A stretch of 64,000 bases of DNA, taken from positions 16,680,501 through 16,744,500 of the forward strand of contig NC_068561.1 of assembly GCF_022201045.2 (NCBI RefSeq). Reading direction: 5' to 3'. Positions 1 to 12,424 of this stretch are shown here, one piece after another (the stretch's first letter is position 1; the number at the start of each line of letters is the position of its first letter). The stretch is from Citrus sinensis. Lineage: Eukaryota; Streptophyta; Magnoliopsida; Sapindales; Rutaceae. Both the position numbers and the translations under genes were made by a program. The notes beneath the pieces were generated by a model. That model was not told the DNA's origin. It saw nothing but the letters and a program-made list of their open reading frames with translations, and searched no databases.

Positions 1-394
1 GATGGAGTAAGGATGCAAAGAGTTTGGATTCTACAAGTAATATTCCAAAGGGAATACAGTTCAAAAAACAACATTTCGACAAATTATTTTATCAAGCTAC
101 AAAATTAAGTGACGAAGGCTTATTATCCAGTGGGAGTTTCAATATTGCATACTGTGCATTACAAGATGCATTGGAAAAATGTATAAGGGTGAATCGTTCT
201 CTCAAAGAACATGAAGTTGAATTGGATGGAGCTTACAAAGTTGACAAGGAAAATATTGATAGTAATTTGTTGGATGATATCTCAATACTTGATCCACAAA
301 TATCGAGTACGAAAGGAGCTCCTAAAAGAATGAACAAAAGAATTGAGAAATGTAAGAAAAGAATACTCAACACCAAATCGAGAAAGGTTAGTTA

Positions 395-452
<58 letters not shown>

Positions 453-910
453 TGTTAATGACACATTTAAATTATTATATTTTTTTTATTAATGATAACA
501 TCTTTTTTTTCAAAGGTTCTAAAGAACGTTGGGACTAAAAATTCCTCTCAAATAATGGTTTGTTATATAAAAATTTTATGTTACATTTCTTTTTGTAGTT
601 ATTAGAAATTTATTTATATTTAATAGCTTCAATTTTTTTATTTTTAGTTCTAGGAACATTCAGCCACAAGGGATGAGAATGTTATTGATCTTTGTGATAC
701 ACAAGATTGCTTGCAAGAACTAGTATGTTAAATATATTATTTTATTTTTTACATATATTATATTGTGATTTATCATATATTAATTTTTTGTATTTATTGG
801 AACTTATATCGAATAAATCTAAACCAACAGGAAAATTATGCATCTTTGAAGAATTTTTCTGGTGAATATTTATCAGATGTTGGTTCTAAATCAACAGTGT
901 TTAATGATGG
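1..910 (+). CDS. 3' part of a FAR1/FHY3-like gene (partial)
   Basis: A frame open from the window edge (frame 3) to a splice donor after base 386 encodes about 128 residues. It resembles the C-terminal part of FAR1/FHY3-related proteins, transcription factors descended from Mutator transposases. The recognisable stretch is F-x-x-L-x-x-A-T-K-L-S-D-E-G followed by a helix of the form AYCALQDALEKC, which is where these proteins end their SWIM-to-tail region. Further in-frame exons fit at about 516-557, 654-722 and 831-910, each bounded by AG and GT. The first intron holds a long TG tract. No stop codon was placed with confidence, so the 3' end is open. The DNA-binding and transposase-derived core lies outside the window. 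It could be a functional FRS gene or a decayed copy; I cannot decide from the tail alone. Confidence 0.6.
399..450. repeat. (TG)n microsatellite
   Basis: About 26 uninterrupted TG dinucleotides lie a few bases after the splice donor of the first FAR1-like exon. Such a tract is length-polymorphic and can form Z-DNA; read on the minus strand it yields a spurious poly-His/Thr frame. Confidence 0.95.
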
Positions 911-1689
911 TAATACCTTCTTTAAATATTTATTGATTGTTATAATTTATTATTAATGCTTTTATAACATTTATTTATGTGTATAGGTTAGAATATATTC
1001 AAACAATAAGATCTCTGGACACTTTAAATTTATAAAGAAGCTTTCAAGGCAAAGGCAAGGTTTTGTTCTCCCATGGAGAATTGCTCAATCCACAAAGAAG
1101 AACTATTTTTGTGATCAATGTTCTTTGAAAAAAATTGTGCCATTGAAAGTAATTGTAAATTTTGTTGATTGTTCTTGTTTTTGTAATAGAACCGTACTTT
1201 AAGAACTATTTGGGACAATGAAATTTATAAATTGAAATTGTTTCAATTGAATAGTTGAGAGTGCAGGGGTGTAATAGTTTGGGTTGTATGATTTTTCAAA
1301 TTTTTTTACTAGCAAACAAAAAGAGGAAGGCAATTTCGTGTTTGAACAGAAAAGTGAATGGCAAATCATAACATCGTTTGTGGCAGCTGAGACTATATTT
1401 TCATATTAAAACTTTCACACACCAATACTTTTCATTCGTATGGTGCTGTTAAAAGTGAAAACTAAGGAGCAGGTGAAAATGTAGTGTGTTGAAGAAGCTT
1501 TATAAAAAGAGAAGGGCAATTTAGTATTTGAACAAAAAAGTTAATGGCAAATGATGTAAATATGTTTAAAGTAGTGGGTGGAAAAATATTCATTTACTTA
1601 CAGAAACAATGAGACGAAATTGTTATCTGTGGATCCCAATAAAAAGCAAAAGTAAACACTTGTCAAATTTTTTATGAGCGAGTGAGTCA

Positions 1690-4266
1690 GTCGCCCATTC
1701 CTCTTTAAAGCCCTAGGATCAAGTTTGCTTTTGTTCTATTTATGAACGTGAACAAAAGCAATGCACCCAAAAATCTTCGGTGGTAAAGATGTGAAAACCT
1801 TAACGGTAGGATAGAATTTTGTGAAAACACTTAATGGAGACTGAAAATTAAAGATTCGAGTAGGCATACGATTTATCAAGTATGATGCTGTGAGAATGGC
1901 TTCACCCCAAAACTATTTTGGCACCCTATTTGTGACATAAGAGAGCGTGCAACTTCTAATAGGTATCGATTTTTCTGTTCAGCAATACCATTTTGTTGAG
2001 GAGTATCTACATAAAAGGATTGGTGCACAATGCCATTTTCCATTAAATAATGACCAAGGGCAGTAGAAAAATATTCTCTCCCATTATCAGTTCTAAAGAC
2101 TTGGATTTTTGCTTGAAATTGTGTTTGAATCATGGTATGAAAGGTTTTAAAAATTGTTGCAATTTCTGATTTTTCTTTAAGCAAGTACACCCAACAAACA
2201 CGAGCATGGTCATTAATAAAAGTTATGAACCATTTAGCCCCCGAAATGTTTGTAACATGAGAAGGTCTCAAATATCACTATGTATGAGAGAAAAAGGTGC
2301 AGATTTTCTATACGGCTATGAAGGAAAAGATGCACGATGATGTTTGGACAATACACAAATTTCACACTGAAACAAAGAAGGATTTTTATTCTTGAACGAT
2401 AAAGGAAACAAATGTTGTAAATAAGAAAAACTATGATGACCTAATCGGAGATGCCAAAACATTATTTCATCTTCAATATAGAAAGTTAGTTCCTTATATG
2501 CTGCCTGAGCTTCTCCACACAAACTAACATCCTCCTCGAAGTAGTACAAACCATCTACCTCTCTAGCACTGTCAATCTTCTTCCCCGAACACAAGTCCTG
2601 AAATTCACAATAAGAATGAGAGAATTTAGCAATGCAATAAAGATCCTTGGTAATTTTACTAACAGATAAAAGATTACATGACAAATTAGGAACATGAAGA
2701 ATAGATGTTAACACCAAATTTGTGGAGATATGAATAGATCTTTTTCCTGCTACAGAAGATAGTGAACCCTCAGCAATTTTAATTTTTTTACTACCAAAAC
2801 ATGGAATATATGAAGAAAATAATTTAGAATGGCTGGTCATATGATCGGTTGCTCCTGAATCGATGATCCATGGATCTTGTTTCTCATAAACAACTCCTAA
2901 AGCAACGAAATTATTACCTTTCTGGGCTAAAGAACTAGAGGATGAAGGATTTGGGAGAGATTGTGACTGATTTAGAAACCTGTACAGTTGCTCTAACTGC
3001 TCTTTAGTTAAGAGTTGAGATTCAGATTCTTCAATGTTGGTTGTCGGCTGATTCTCCCAATAACTTGGAAACCATGACTATGTTTACCCAAGAATTTATT
3101 GTTTTTCAGATTTAGAGGTTTTCCATTAAGCTTCCAACATGCATCTCTGGTATGTCTTGGCTTGTGGCAATAATCACACCAAACTCTGTCTTTCTCATCA
3201 CTCTTCTTTAGGTTTTTTGTTCCACCAACCAGTGGAGCTTCTGGTGTAACATGTCGAGTTCTCTACTGAAGAACCTCCAATCATCATATTCTTTCTACTC
3301 ACCTCTCTTTTTACATAAGAAAACACTTCCCTGATAGAAGGAAGAGGTTCCTTGCTAAGTACTCGCCCACGGACTTCATCAAGGTCTGAACTCAAACCTA
3401 TTAAAAATTCAAATACACGCTCTTTTTCTAACATCTTCTTGTATTCAGCACTATTAGCAGCACATTCCCACTCGCCATCATAGTACTAATCTAACTCTTG
3501 CCATAAGCCCTTCAAAATATTGTAGTATTTAGTCACTCCTTGACTACCTTGTTTAGTTTCTCGAATTTCGATTTTCAAATCAGAAATCTGAGCAGAATTT
3601 CCCAAATCAGAATAGGTTTTGGTGACAGCATCCCACAAATCTTTTGTTGGCAGAAACAAGTAAGTTTGACCTATTTATGGTTCCATTGAATTCACTAACC
3701 ATGACATGATCATTGAGTTGTCAGCATCCCAAGTTTGAAACTTTGGGTCTTCTTCAGTTGGTTCTTTAATTGAACCAGTAAGGTAACCAATCTTCCTTTT
3801 ACCTCTGATTAACATCTTCACATATTGGGACCATTGAAGAAAATTTTGACCATTCAATTTATGGGTTGTGATATAAAGTGATGGACTATCATTATAAACA
3901 TAACTTGATGGTTGTAGATGTTGCAACTGCACTGAAGATAACTCAGAAGTTTCTTGCTTGCTATACTTTGACATTGGTATTCAAATAGAATTGAAAACTA
4001 AACCTAAGAATCAAAGAGCGGCTCTGATACCATGAGAAAATTATTGAAGAAATATGCATCTCATTTTCTTATCTTTTACAATAGGAATACATAATACATA
4101 TATAGATTCTAAACTACATAACGTGCAAGAGTAGAAAAGTAAACAACTAACTGCAGACCAAGAAACTAGGAAATAAACTCTATCTAAAAATTGAAATTCT
4201 ATCCCTATCTTTTTCCGTAAAAATAGGATAGAAAACAAGTGACTTTTCCACACTACATAATCAACA
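1690..4266 (-). mobile_element. Ty1/copia retrotransposon fossil, broken and 3'-truncated
   Basis: Read on the minus strand, from right to left, the parts are: a 5' LTR (4266-4033), a primer-binding site complementary to the 3' end of initiator tRNA-Met directly inside it (4032-4021), a gag region (about 3974-3198), a GAG-pre-integrase domain (about 2840-2316) and the core of a copia integrase (about 2271-1876). Coding similarity can be followed to about 1690. No reverse transcriptase, RNase H or 3' LTR is visible, so the element is truncated at its 3' side. The coding part is broken in several places (roughly half a dozen). With only one LTR no divergence age can be given, but the decay suggests an old insertion. 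It is a fossil and no product is expected. Confidence 0.9.
4033..4266 (-). repeat. 5' LTR of the copia fossil
   Basis: This 234-bp stretch begins TG and ends CA on the minus strand (start TGTTGATTATG, end TTTTCTCA) and is followed immediately by the canonical plant copia primer-binding site TGGTATCAGAGC. No second copy of this LTR was found elsewhere in the window. Confidence 0.8.
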
Positions 4267-6125
4267 CATTTAAAATCTTAACTTTCCTACACTAAAAAAA
4301 TAAAAAAAAAATAGTAATGATGATGAGTCTGGCATAAAAGAAAATTCGAGTCTGACATAAAAAGAAAAGCTCAATAATAATAAAAAATAATTGTAGATTG
4401 GCTTTCCTAATCTATTATCACAGGCGATTTCAATAATAATACACAAAAAGTGCAGAGAAAGCTCATCAAGAGTCCAAGTTCAAGCCACCTCTTGTTAAAA
4501 AAGATGATCTAGCAAACTAGCGGTGTAATGTTTATGATGATGAAGGAAAACCCGTCGACACGAATTTAAAATGAAAAGAAAAAAGAAGAGAAAATGAAAG
4601 AGACGAGCATACACCATAAAAAAAGACAACAAATAAAACGAGTAAAATCATGACCATTGAAAACCGACAAAGAGGATAGTGTGAAACATGGCCCATTTGT
4701 TTAGAGAAATACAGCCAAGTAGGGTAATTATGCCAATTTTAAATTCATTTTGTTTTATGTTATTTAAGCCAAAGTACACGTGATATATGTGATGCTAATT
4801 TCAAATTCACTTTATTTTATTTTATCTAGATTAAAGCACAAGTAATATGCATGTTGCCTCCAATTTTCATTAGTTTATGAATGCTTTACATTTTAATTAT
4901 TATTTTAATTAACCTAAAAGTTAACTTTATAATACAATGCTAGCCTTGCATGGTTATTGCTTTTTATTATTGCTTTACTATTGTTATCTTAGTCCAGTTC
5001 TACATTATATATTATTATTATTCATTGTTTAAGTTTCCAACACCGATCATATCTTTTGGATATTGAAAACTAGGGGATTAGTGTTGGGTTTGCGAAAAAA
5101 ATTTATTTCTATTTTCGACAATTAATTTTCAACATCGATAATAACTTCCCGATATTAAAAACTAAGGAACTGATGTTCAAGTTGGATTTTAGTGATGTAC
5201 GACTTGAAATCTATATGAGTGACCTGATCAATACATACGACCTAAAACTTATATTGGCAATATGGCCTATAAATACAACTTGAAGCCTATGTTAGTGACC
5301 TGATTTATGGGTACAACCTGAAACCTATGTGGACAACCCTGTTTACAAGTACAACCTAAAGTAGTTGAACCTGAGAATCTGTTTAATAGACATGGCGTAT
5401 TTTTTAAAGGAGTTGTATGCCATTACCTTCTCAGCCGCTCGCAACTGATAGATAATCATGGTAATCACCTATAACTAAGGGTCTATTTAAACTAAAGAGA
5501 GCATCAAATGAATGAGTCAACAAAATTAACTAAAACTCTGCAAATTATCAATAATATAACCTTTTTTACTTTATAAAAGATCTACGAGACCCCACTAGAA
5601 AATTCTTGGATTTTAACTTATATCCAATTCTTCCTTTTCATTTTTATTTCTTATATACAAAACACCTGACTTAAGCATCGAAGGATCTACACCGAAATCC
5701 TCACCGACGTGTCCTAATCGTGTTTTGTGATTGGCAGGCGTAGAAAGTTGTGGTCAGATTGACGTTTGAGCTTAGATTCGTGCTATTATCCCCATAAAAC
5801 AAATTCAGCTATTAGAGTCATTTTTCGACATCATCATCTTGACTGCATTAACTATTACTTTAAAATTTTCTAATAACGTAATTATCAGGGGAAAAAATCA
5901 TTGGTAGCTTTAGTTACAGTCTAAGCTTAAAAAAGCTATTAGTCGAGTGCTTATTTTGTTTTCTAAAAAGAAGTATTATCTTGCAACCAAAAACAAATGT
6001 TATCTTGCAAAATTCTATAGGAGCTTGTTCTAACTAATGTTGCATCAGACTGCTTTTGAAATAACAAGCAACATTCAAACATAATACTTACTTATTGCCA
6101 ACTCTATCCATTCTCGCCTGGTTGT
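4267..6125. other. Gene-free spacer
   Basis: No coding region is supported here. The left part is AT-rich unique-looking DNA; the middle (5039-5360) contains two sets of degenerate tandem repeats listed separately; the last 700 bases lead into the 3' flank of the methyltransferase gene. Confidence 0.6.
5039..5360. repeat. Degenerate tandem repeats (about 90-bp and about 38-bp units)
   Basis: A block starting near 5039 (CAACACCGATCATATC...) recurs near 5129 with a period of about 90 bases. Directly after it, 5195-5360 contains about four diverged copies of a unit of 36-40 bases built around TACRACYTGAAACCTAT and GTGACCTGAT. The copies are visible by eye but have many mismatches. Confidence 0.6.
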
Positions 6126-9100
6126 TTATCTAAGCTTGATGCAATACACACGGGAACCGAGATGCTTTACTTCAAGACCAGCATTCTCACAACTAGTGAA
6201 GAATATTGTCTCATCCTCTTTTCCAATTCTCCGTCTCCAACTCATTAAAAATGCAGGCCAGGGCAGCCCCTCAGTTCCTTCAAGCAAGTGGTATCACAGT
6301 GGCATATTGATCAATCAATTTTTACTTTTTGTTGATCTACAAGAAAAGCCAAAAAAAAAAAAATTATTACAATACCTTCGCCCTGCTCATTCTTAGTGAG
6401 ATGGCCTACTTGGCTATCTTTTGGCTTGTAAGATTTGAGGAGAACAGAAAGAGATTTGATCAGGTTTGAATATTGTTTTACATCTACAAGCAACCAACAT
6501 ATAAAATTGGATTATTCCTCATGAAAAGAAGAATCAAATTGAAAAATTGAAAAAAAACATTGAATCCAATAGGCACAGTTCATTATTGAAAGAAAATCAT
6601 ATTGCACATAGCGAGCAGTGTACACGACATACAAATTTTACCAGAAGATAATAATTGAACTACAACATTACATTAATTTGGACCATCTACAATGTCCATC
6701 TAATATAATGACCAACACCACCGACAAGATATTGTCTGTTTTGAACTTCACACACTCATCTTCACCTTTACAGTTTTGTTCATGGTATGGATTCAAGCCT
6801 TCCCAAAGGCTTCTTGTTAGTAGGTCGGGTCGTTATAAATGGTATTAGAGCCACTTTGTGCCAATGGTCACGGCTAGTGGAGACACTGACCCATGTGGAT
6901 AGAATGTGACATCCCACATTCCTTGAGAAGGACGCGAGTGATAAGTTTACAACGGACAACCACTATTAGAGTAGCAAGAGGCCTTTTGAGTGGGTTTGAG
7001 CTCATGCCAAGAACAAAACCATTAGGATGAAGAATGCATGTATGAAGCCCACTAATATTATTTTCACTTAATCAAGAACTCTTTAACATATAATATCCAT
7101 AAAGACTATACAATAACATACAGGATCAAAACCCCCAAATTTGAAAAAGATGCGAGTGATAAGCCTATAAGAGACGACCACCCTTAGACTAGCAAGAAGC
7201 CTTTCGGGTGGACTTGGGCCCATAATAAGAACAAAATTGTGATGATCAAGGATGCATGCTTAAAACACTAACAAGATATTATCTGTTTTGGCATTACACA
7301 TGCAAATTTTAACTAACATATAACCCTAATGAACACAGGAAAGCATTAAAGTTCCATATTTTCTCAATTAATAGGAAATCCAACTCAAATATAGATTAAA
7401 GCAAAAAAAATTTACTCAATGGAGATTGAAATTCTACTCTTCTCTCTTCTTCCTCTCTTTATATATACCCTAATGGCACTTCGATAAAAATTTCTTAGAT
7501 GATATTGAGTAAACTCACTCTCAATTATCATCAAGATAGAGATATTTGAAGTTCAAAGACAATTTTAAAAGATTATTATATCTCAATAATAAAAGTCAAG
7601 ATAAACTATGCATACTCTTTTATTCTTTCTGATGGTTGACTATGTACACAAGAGAAGTTAAGTCTCATTTGTCTTCAATGTCTATTTTTATTCAGGGTTA
7701 ATAAAGAATTTTAAAAATAACTCATATGGACTTGACTTAAAACAATTAACTAGGCCTAAGAATATCCTTGTCCAAAATCATAGTCCAAGTACTAATACAA
7801 TACTAACATACTAATATTGTAGTTAAAAAATAATATCCACATCGCTCAAGAAGGATATAAGTGATCTGCTAATAAGGGATGACCATTCTTAAACTAGCAA
7901 GAGACTTAGGCCAATATAAAATAAAACCATGAAGGTGAAGGACACGTGTGTGCAGCCCAAATCCAACTCTTATCTCTTTCATCTCTCTCAACACCAAAAC
8001 TCTTTAATGGCATTCCATTTGACACTTCTTGGATGATTTTGAGCAAAACCACTCTTAGCAATCATCAAAACAGAGATATTTGAAGTTCAAAAATAATTTT
8101 GAAATAATATTAGACCTCAAAGATAAAAGTCAAGACAGATCTTTTATCGACAAGTCATGTGAAACCTCTTTTGTTTTGTAACGATCTAACCCACTAACAA
8201 GATATTGTCCACTTTGTCATTCATACACGTATCCTTTACCCTCACAGTTTATTCTTGATCTGGGCTTAAGCCTACCCAAAATGTCTCTTGCCAGTCTTAC
8301 GGTGGTGATCCTTTATAAGTCCAGCACTCATGCCTTTCCAAGTGATATGGGATGTAACAAATCTACCACCCTTGAGCCCAGCGTCTTAACTGACAATGAC
8401 CATCCACACGCTTCCGATTGGGAGACCCTCCAATACTATTTGTAACAACCTAACCCACTAACAAGATATTGTTTGTTTCAGGCTTTATGCTTTTGTTCTT
8501 AGTATAGGCCTAAGCCCCACCCAAGCCTATTGCAAGTCTAATGATGGTCATCTTTTGTTAATTCATCACTCACATCCTCCGCGAACAATGTGAAATGTCA
8601 CAATTTAATAATAACTATTAGTATTAGTATTGTATTAATTATTAGACTTAGCTTAATTTTTGGCTAGGATGTCATTGAGCCTAGTTTTAGTTGTTTTAAT
8701 TTAAGACCATGTAAGCCATTTCCAAAAACCCTTTTAGTTAACACAAGATATAAAAAAGAATTGAAGATAAACTAGGCTAAGCTTCTCTTCTCCACACGGT
8801 CAATCATTAGAGAGAACAAAAGAGAAAGTACGTAATTTGTCTTAGTTTTTATTCCAATAATCTTCCACAATTGTCTTTGAGATTCAAATATCTTCATATG
8901 GCTATAAGTGGCTCTACTCAAAATTATTTAAGAAATGTCCATCGAAGTAGGACCCTATGTAGAGAGATATTGAAGAGAGAATAATATAACTTTAAGCTAC
9001 ATTTGAGTAAAAACTCATTGTTTTAATCACTATTTGAGTTATATTTCATGTTAATTAAGAAAACACGTGACACTACCCTCTCAATATTCATTAAGGTTTG

Positions 9101-11337
9101 TATGTGAGTTAAAATTTGGGGGTTTTAATCCTTTCTATTAGTATACGATTTTTGTGGATATTATATGTTTGAGGAATTCTTGATTAATCGTGAGGTGAAG
9201 GGCGCACGCGTGCGTGAAGCCCAAAGTGGACAATATAGTGTCATGGGCTGTTACATCTAAACTATGGGCACTAATTTGTTTTTCCAATTTACAAGAAAAG
9301 AGCTTGGTCGAGTTAGTACATCTAAGCATAAAGTTTCTGAATAATATCTCCAACATCACAACCATCTTATTAAGTAAGACAGCTTCCAGAACTAGTAGTC
9401 TGATGAATACTACCAACAGTGAATTACCACTCTAAAAGGAAGGTCAACATCATCAACACACACACAACTAAACTGTCACCTTCCGACCCCAGCTGAGAGT
9501 GATAACTTTTTCACTAGAAAATGCAAATTGCACAGAACAAGAAACTTAACTATCTTGATGTTCTGGGCTTTTGCCCTAGAGGCAACGCTTAAAATTCCAT
9601 AGTTCATGGGCCTAGAAATATTACCCTCGAGTGATAAGAGAGCTTTCCTTAGTTTTCATGGGTTATCAATTCCTGGTTTCGTGGTGTACAATTACTTAGT
9701 AGAAATAAAAGGAAAAAAACAAACACAAAATACAAGGACAACAACAAACAAATAAACACACCCAATCAATTGAATAAAACCTGGTGAGAAACTTACACAG
9801 TAAGATGTCACTTGCTAAAATGAGGTCCCAATCTGGGTTTGGAATTGGAAAAGCATCTCCCCATGAATCTGATAATACAAGCATGCTCTACTTCAATATA
9901 CCGAACCCACAAAATTCAATAAACAATAAGAAATCGAAAAAAAATACATATTTTTTGTTATAATAGCAAGAAACAAGCGTGAAAATGGAATGTGCCATTC
10001 CCACACAATGTGCATGAAGTAAGAAGCCATCCCTAAATTACCCTCATTAGATTGTCCAGAAAAGAAAATGACAAGAACTTGTCTTATTCCTTAAATGTAT
10101 CTCAAATTTTCAGTCATTCATAAAAGAAATAGGCAGCAGCTTTATGACTAACATGATCAAAGAAGTCTAATGGAATTATTGGGTTGATCACATTCTCTTC
10201 ACTGCTTGACACTCAAAGAAACTGATGATTATGGAGGTGAAAAGGAGACTCACGCTTTATATGAGGAAGAGCAGGTGTAATTCCATTTGCTGTGCAGTTA
10301 TAAGCTATGTTATCCTCAATTTCCTGATCATTATAGTCAGACGTTGTGATATCAAGATTCATTGCTTTTCTGAGAAATATAGCCAAAGCTCCAGTGCCAC
10401 TGCCAAATTGAGTTTAAGACGAATGTCAGCAAGACAAATGCTAAAACTTCAATATCAAAAAGACTAGTGGAGTAGATCTACTAGAAATGACAGATTATAA
10501 AATTCAAGCAGTTCCACTGGATGCAATACCAAATAAATGATGAAAATATAGAAAGCTTAAACAAAAACTAGCAATGTTTTCCACGAAAATGAAGGTACAA
10601 ATTGATGCTTGCATCTATCCTGAACCCTATGGCATTTTTTTCCTTTTTAAATTAAAAAAATAAAACATAAATAAACAAAACACACTATAAAATGCCAGTA
10701 GATAATAATGCTAAAAAATCACCATAGCATTACCTGCCCAGTTCAATGCAACGGCGTCTTTCTATCCATTCACGGTGACGCATTAACCATTCTGCAAATG
10801 AAAATGTTCCTGGCCAAAGAAAATTAGCATTTAGTTGGTGGAAAGCAAACTCCCGGATGACCAATTCCTGTAAAAGAACCAAAATCTCATTAAAAGCTGC
10901 GACAAAATGAAACTCGAGTGAACCTTAAAAAGCCAGAATCAGATTCTAAACCCTTCTCACCATCTTATGCAATGCAGCAGTTCCACTGACAGTCCCTTAA
11001 ATGTGATCAATGCTTGATGTTGAATTTCAAAATAAATAAATAAATAATGACAATTCAATTATTAAACTTTATTTGGCAAAGCAAAAGCCTGTTAAACTTG
11101 CTTCAAGTATACTACCATTTCAGGAAACTGGTGCGGCCTCTCGACGTAGCCATTACAAGTCTCCATTGTTTCTTCATCTGAAAATTGAAAAAAAAAACAA
11201 AAAACAAAAACAATATTCATCTTTCTACAAGCAAAGTAAAATGAAATAGATGAAATATAAAAGAGAAAATGAGTACCAACAGTGACGTCATCCTGTTCCG
11301 CAAAAAGAGAAGACGGGGAGAACAGAGCTACGTCCAT
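6126..11337 (-). CDS. Seven-beta-strand lysine methyltransferase (METTL21/EEF1AKMT3-like)
   Basis: Seven exons join in frame with GT-AG introns: 11337-11277, 11177-11116, 10867-10734, 10399-10254, 9868-9797, 6483-6376 and 6277-6126, giving 244 residues. Residues 90-97 form the SAM-binding motif ELGSGTGA; a TTSDYND stretch follows as the ribose-binding acidic loop, and DWDLILASDILLY is the family-16 post-II motif. The C-terminal exon encodes the LPWPAFLMSWRRR and SCENAGLEVKHLGSRVYCIKLR type ending of plant members. This family methylates lysines on proteins such as elongation factors in the cytosol; the plant substrate is not known to me. The start is the ATG followed by DVALFSPSS; a longer upstream frame is open but lacks family support. 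Intron 5 is 3.3 kb and filled with repeat fossils, and a Mutator MITE lies 110 bases upstream of the start codon. From memory it may be the orthologue of At5g01470, which would extend the synteny. Confidence 0.88.
6690..9260. repeat. Cluster of LTR-like fossils inside intron 5 of the methyltransferase gene
   Basis: A consensus beginning TGTAACAACCTAACCCACT and AACAAGATATTGTC recurs in both orientations near 6719, 7266, 8188, 8451 and, reversed, near 9215. A second shared block (GACGCGAGTGATAAG ... GCAAGAGGCC) occurs in direct orientation at about 6925, 7150 and 7850. A TGGTATTAGAGCC motif at 6840 resembles a tRNA-Met primer-binding site. Sequence at 7072-7610 is repeated inverted at about 8780-9190. 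These are small, old, broken LTR-type (TRIM-like or solo-LTR) copies, with no coding capacity seen. Confidence 0.6.
8176..8603 (-). mobile_element. TRIM-like LTR fossil
   Basis: Two direct LTR-like copies (about 8176-8358 and 8440-8603), each starting TGTAAC and containing CTAACCCACTAACAAGATAT, flank an internal stretch of only about 80 bases. The base pairs just inside the right copy (CTCCAATACTATTTG) look like a worn complement of the tRNA-Met primer-binding site, which puts the element on the minus strand. It has no coding capacity and the two LTRs are well diverged, so it is old. A clear target duplication was not found. Confidence 0.5.
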
Positions 11338-11447
11338 CTTTTCTTCTCTTCTCTTCTCGGCTGCTAATTGCTGAAAAACCCAAGCGCACGCAGCGCGCAC
11401 ACAGTTGCGAGGTTTTTGAAGTAACAAGAGAGTACTGAAAAATTGAA

Positions 11448-12051
11448 GGGTAATTTTTAAAAACTTCTGTTTGGACTTATTGTAAGTAGATGGCGATAAT
11501 TTATTTATTTATAAAAAATTTTTTACCGTCAGTTAATTTTAACATTAATTATTAGTTGACTGTATAAAGATAATATTATCTTTAATAATAATTTATAGAT
11601 GGAAATAATTAAAAAAATTAAAATTATTGACTATTTTATTCTTTTTAAATTATTAATATTTTCTTAAAGTTTCTAAAAAAAATAAAATTTTAAATTTTAA
11701 AAATTTTCTTTAAATTATTGATATTTTCTTAAAATTCATACAAAAAAGATAAAATTAAAAACTTGAAAATGAAATAGTTATAATCTTTACCTATGATATT
11801 ATAAATCTTTAGAATTGACAAAGATAAAATTGTCAAAAAATAGAGTTTGTATTTTTTGTGTCAATAATTTTAATTTTTTTTTAATTATTTCTATTTACAA
11901 ACTGTTGTTAAGGATAATATTATCTTTGCACAGTTAACTAACGGTCAATGTTAAAGTTAACTGACGGTAAGAAATTTTTTATAAATAAATAAATTCTTGC
12001 CATCTACTTACAACAAACTCAAACTTTAGGGGAGGTTTTTAAAAATTACCC
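11448..12051. mobile_element. Mutator-type MITE with long foldback arms
   Basis: The ends GGGTAATTTTTAAAAAC and its complement GTTTTTAAAAATTACCC bound a 604-bp element whose arms match each other for roughly 200 bases, including TTGTAAGTAGATGGC and ACCGTCAGTTAA blocks. It is flanked by a perfect 10-bp direct duplication AAAAATTGAA (11438-11447 and 12052-12061). The long terminal inverted repeats with G-rich tips and a 9-11 bp target duplication are characteristic of Mutator-like elements. It has no open frame. It sits between the methyltransferase start (110 bases away) and the TATA box of a possible rightward transcript. Confidence 0.9.
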
Positions 12052-12395
12052 AAAAATTGAATGAAGAATTTTCCGATTTCTCTCAAACATTCGGGCTCCA
12101 AGCCCAGTCACTTGGGCCCATTTTGATCCTACAAGCAAGCCCATTTGTTAGATCCGCGTACGCGTGTTTCAGTTTGACAAGGTCAGCATCATCTTTTTGC
12201 GTGCGGGCGTAGGACGGACGCAAAGCAAACACTCCAGCGGATATACCTCCACCAATTATTTATGCCACCGACTAATTAGGTGATTGCAATATAAAAGGAT
12301 AAAAAGTCAACCACGTGGCTGTATATTAGCTGTCGATTGATTTAGTAACCGTGAATCCTAAGCGTCCATCTTACTAACCGACTTGCCAATGCCAC

Positions 12396-12403
12396 TATAT
12401 AAA
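12396..12403 (+). promoter_or_regulatory. TATA box of a possible rightward promoter
   Basis: TATATAAA in the context CACTATATAAACTCC, with a CACGTGG G-box about 80 bases upstream (near 12315) and C/T-rich sequence about 30 bases downstream. It looks like a standard plant core promoter, but no protein gene could be assigned to it. Confidence 0.45.
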
Positions 12404-12424
12404 CTCCTCGCGCTCTTCATCTTT

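Noticed and set aside
282-464. Frame rich in His-Thr repeats
   Set aside because: It is the reverse reading of the (TG)n microsatellite.
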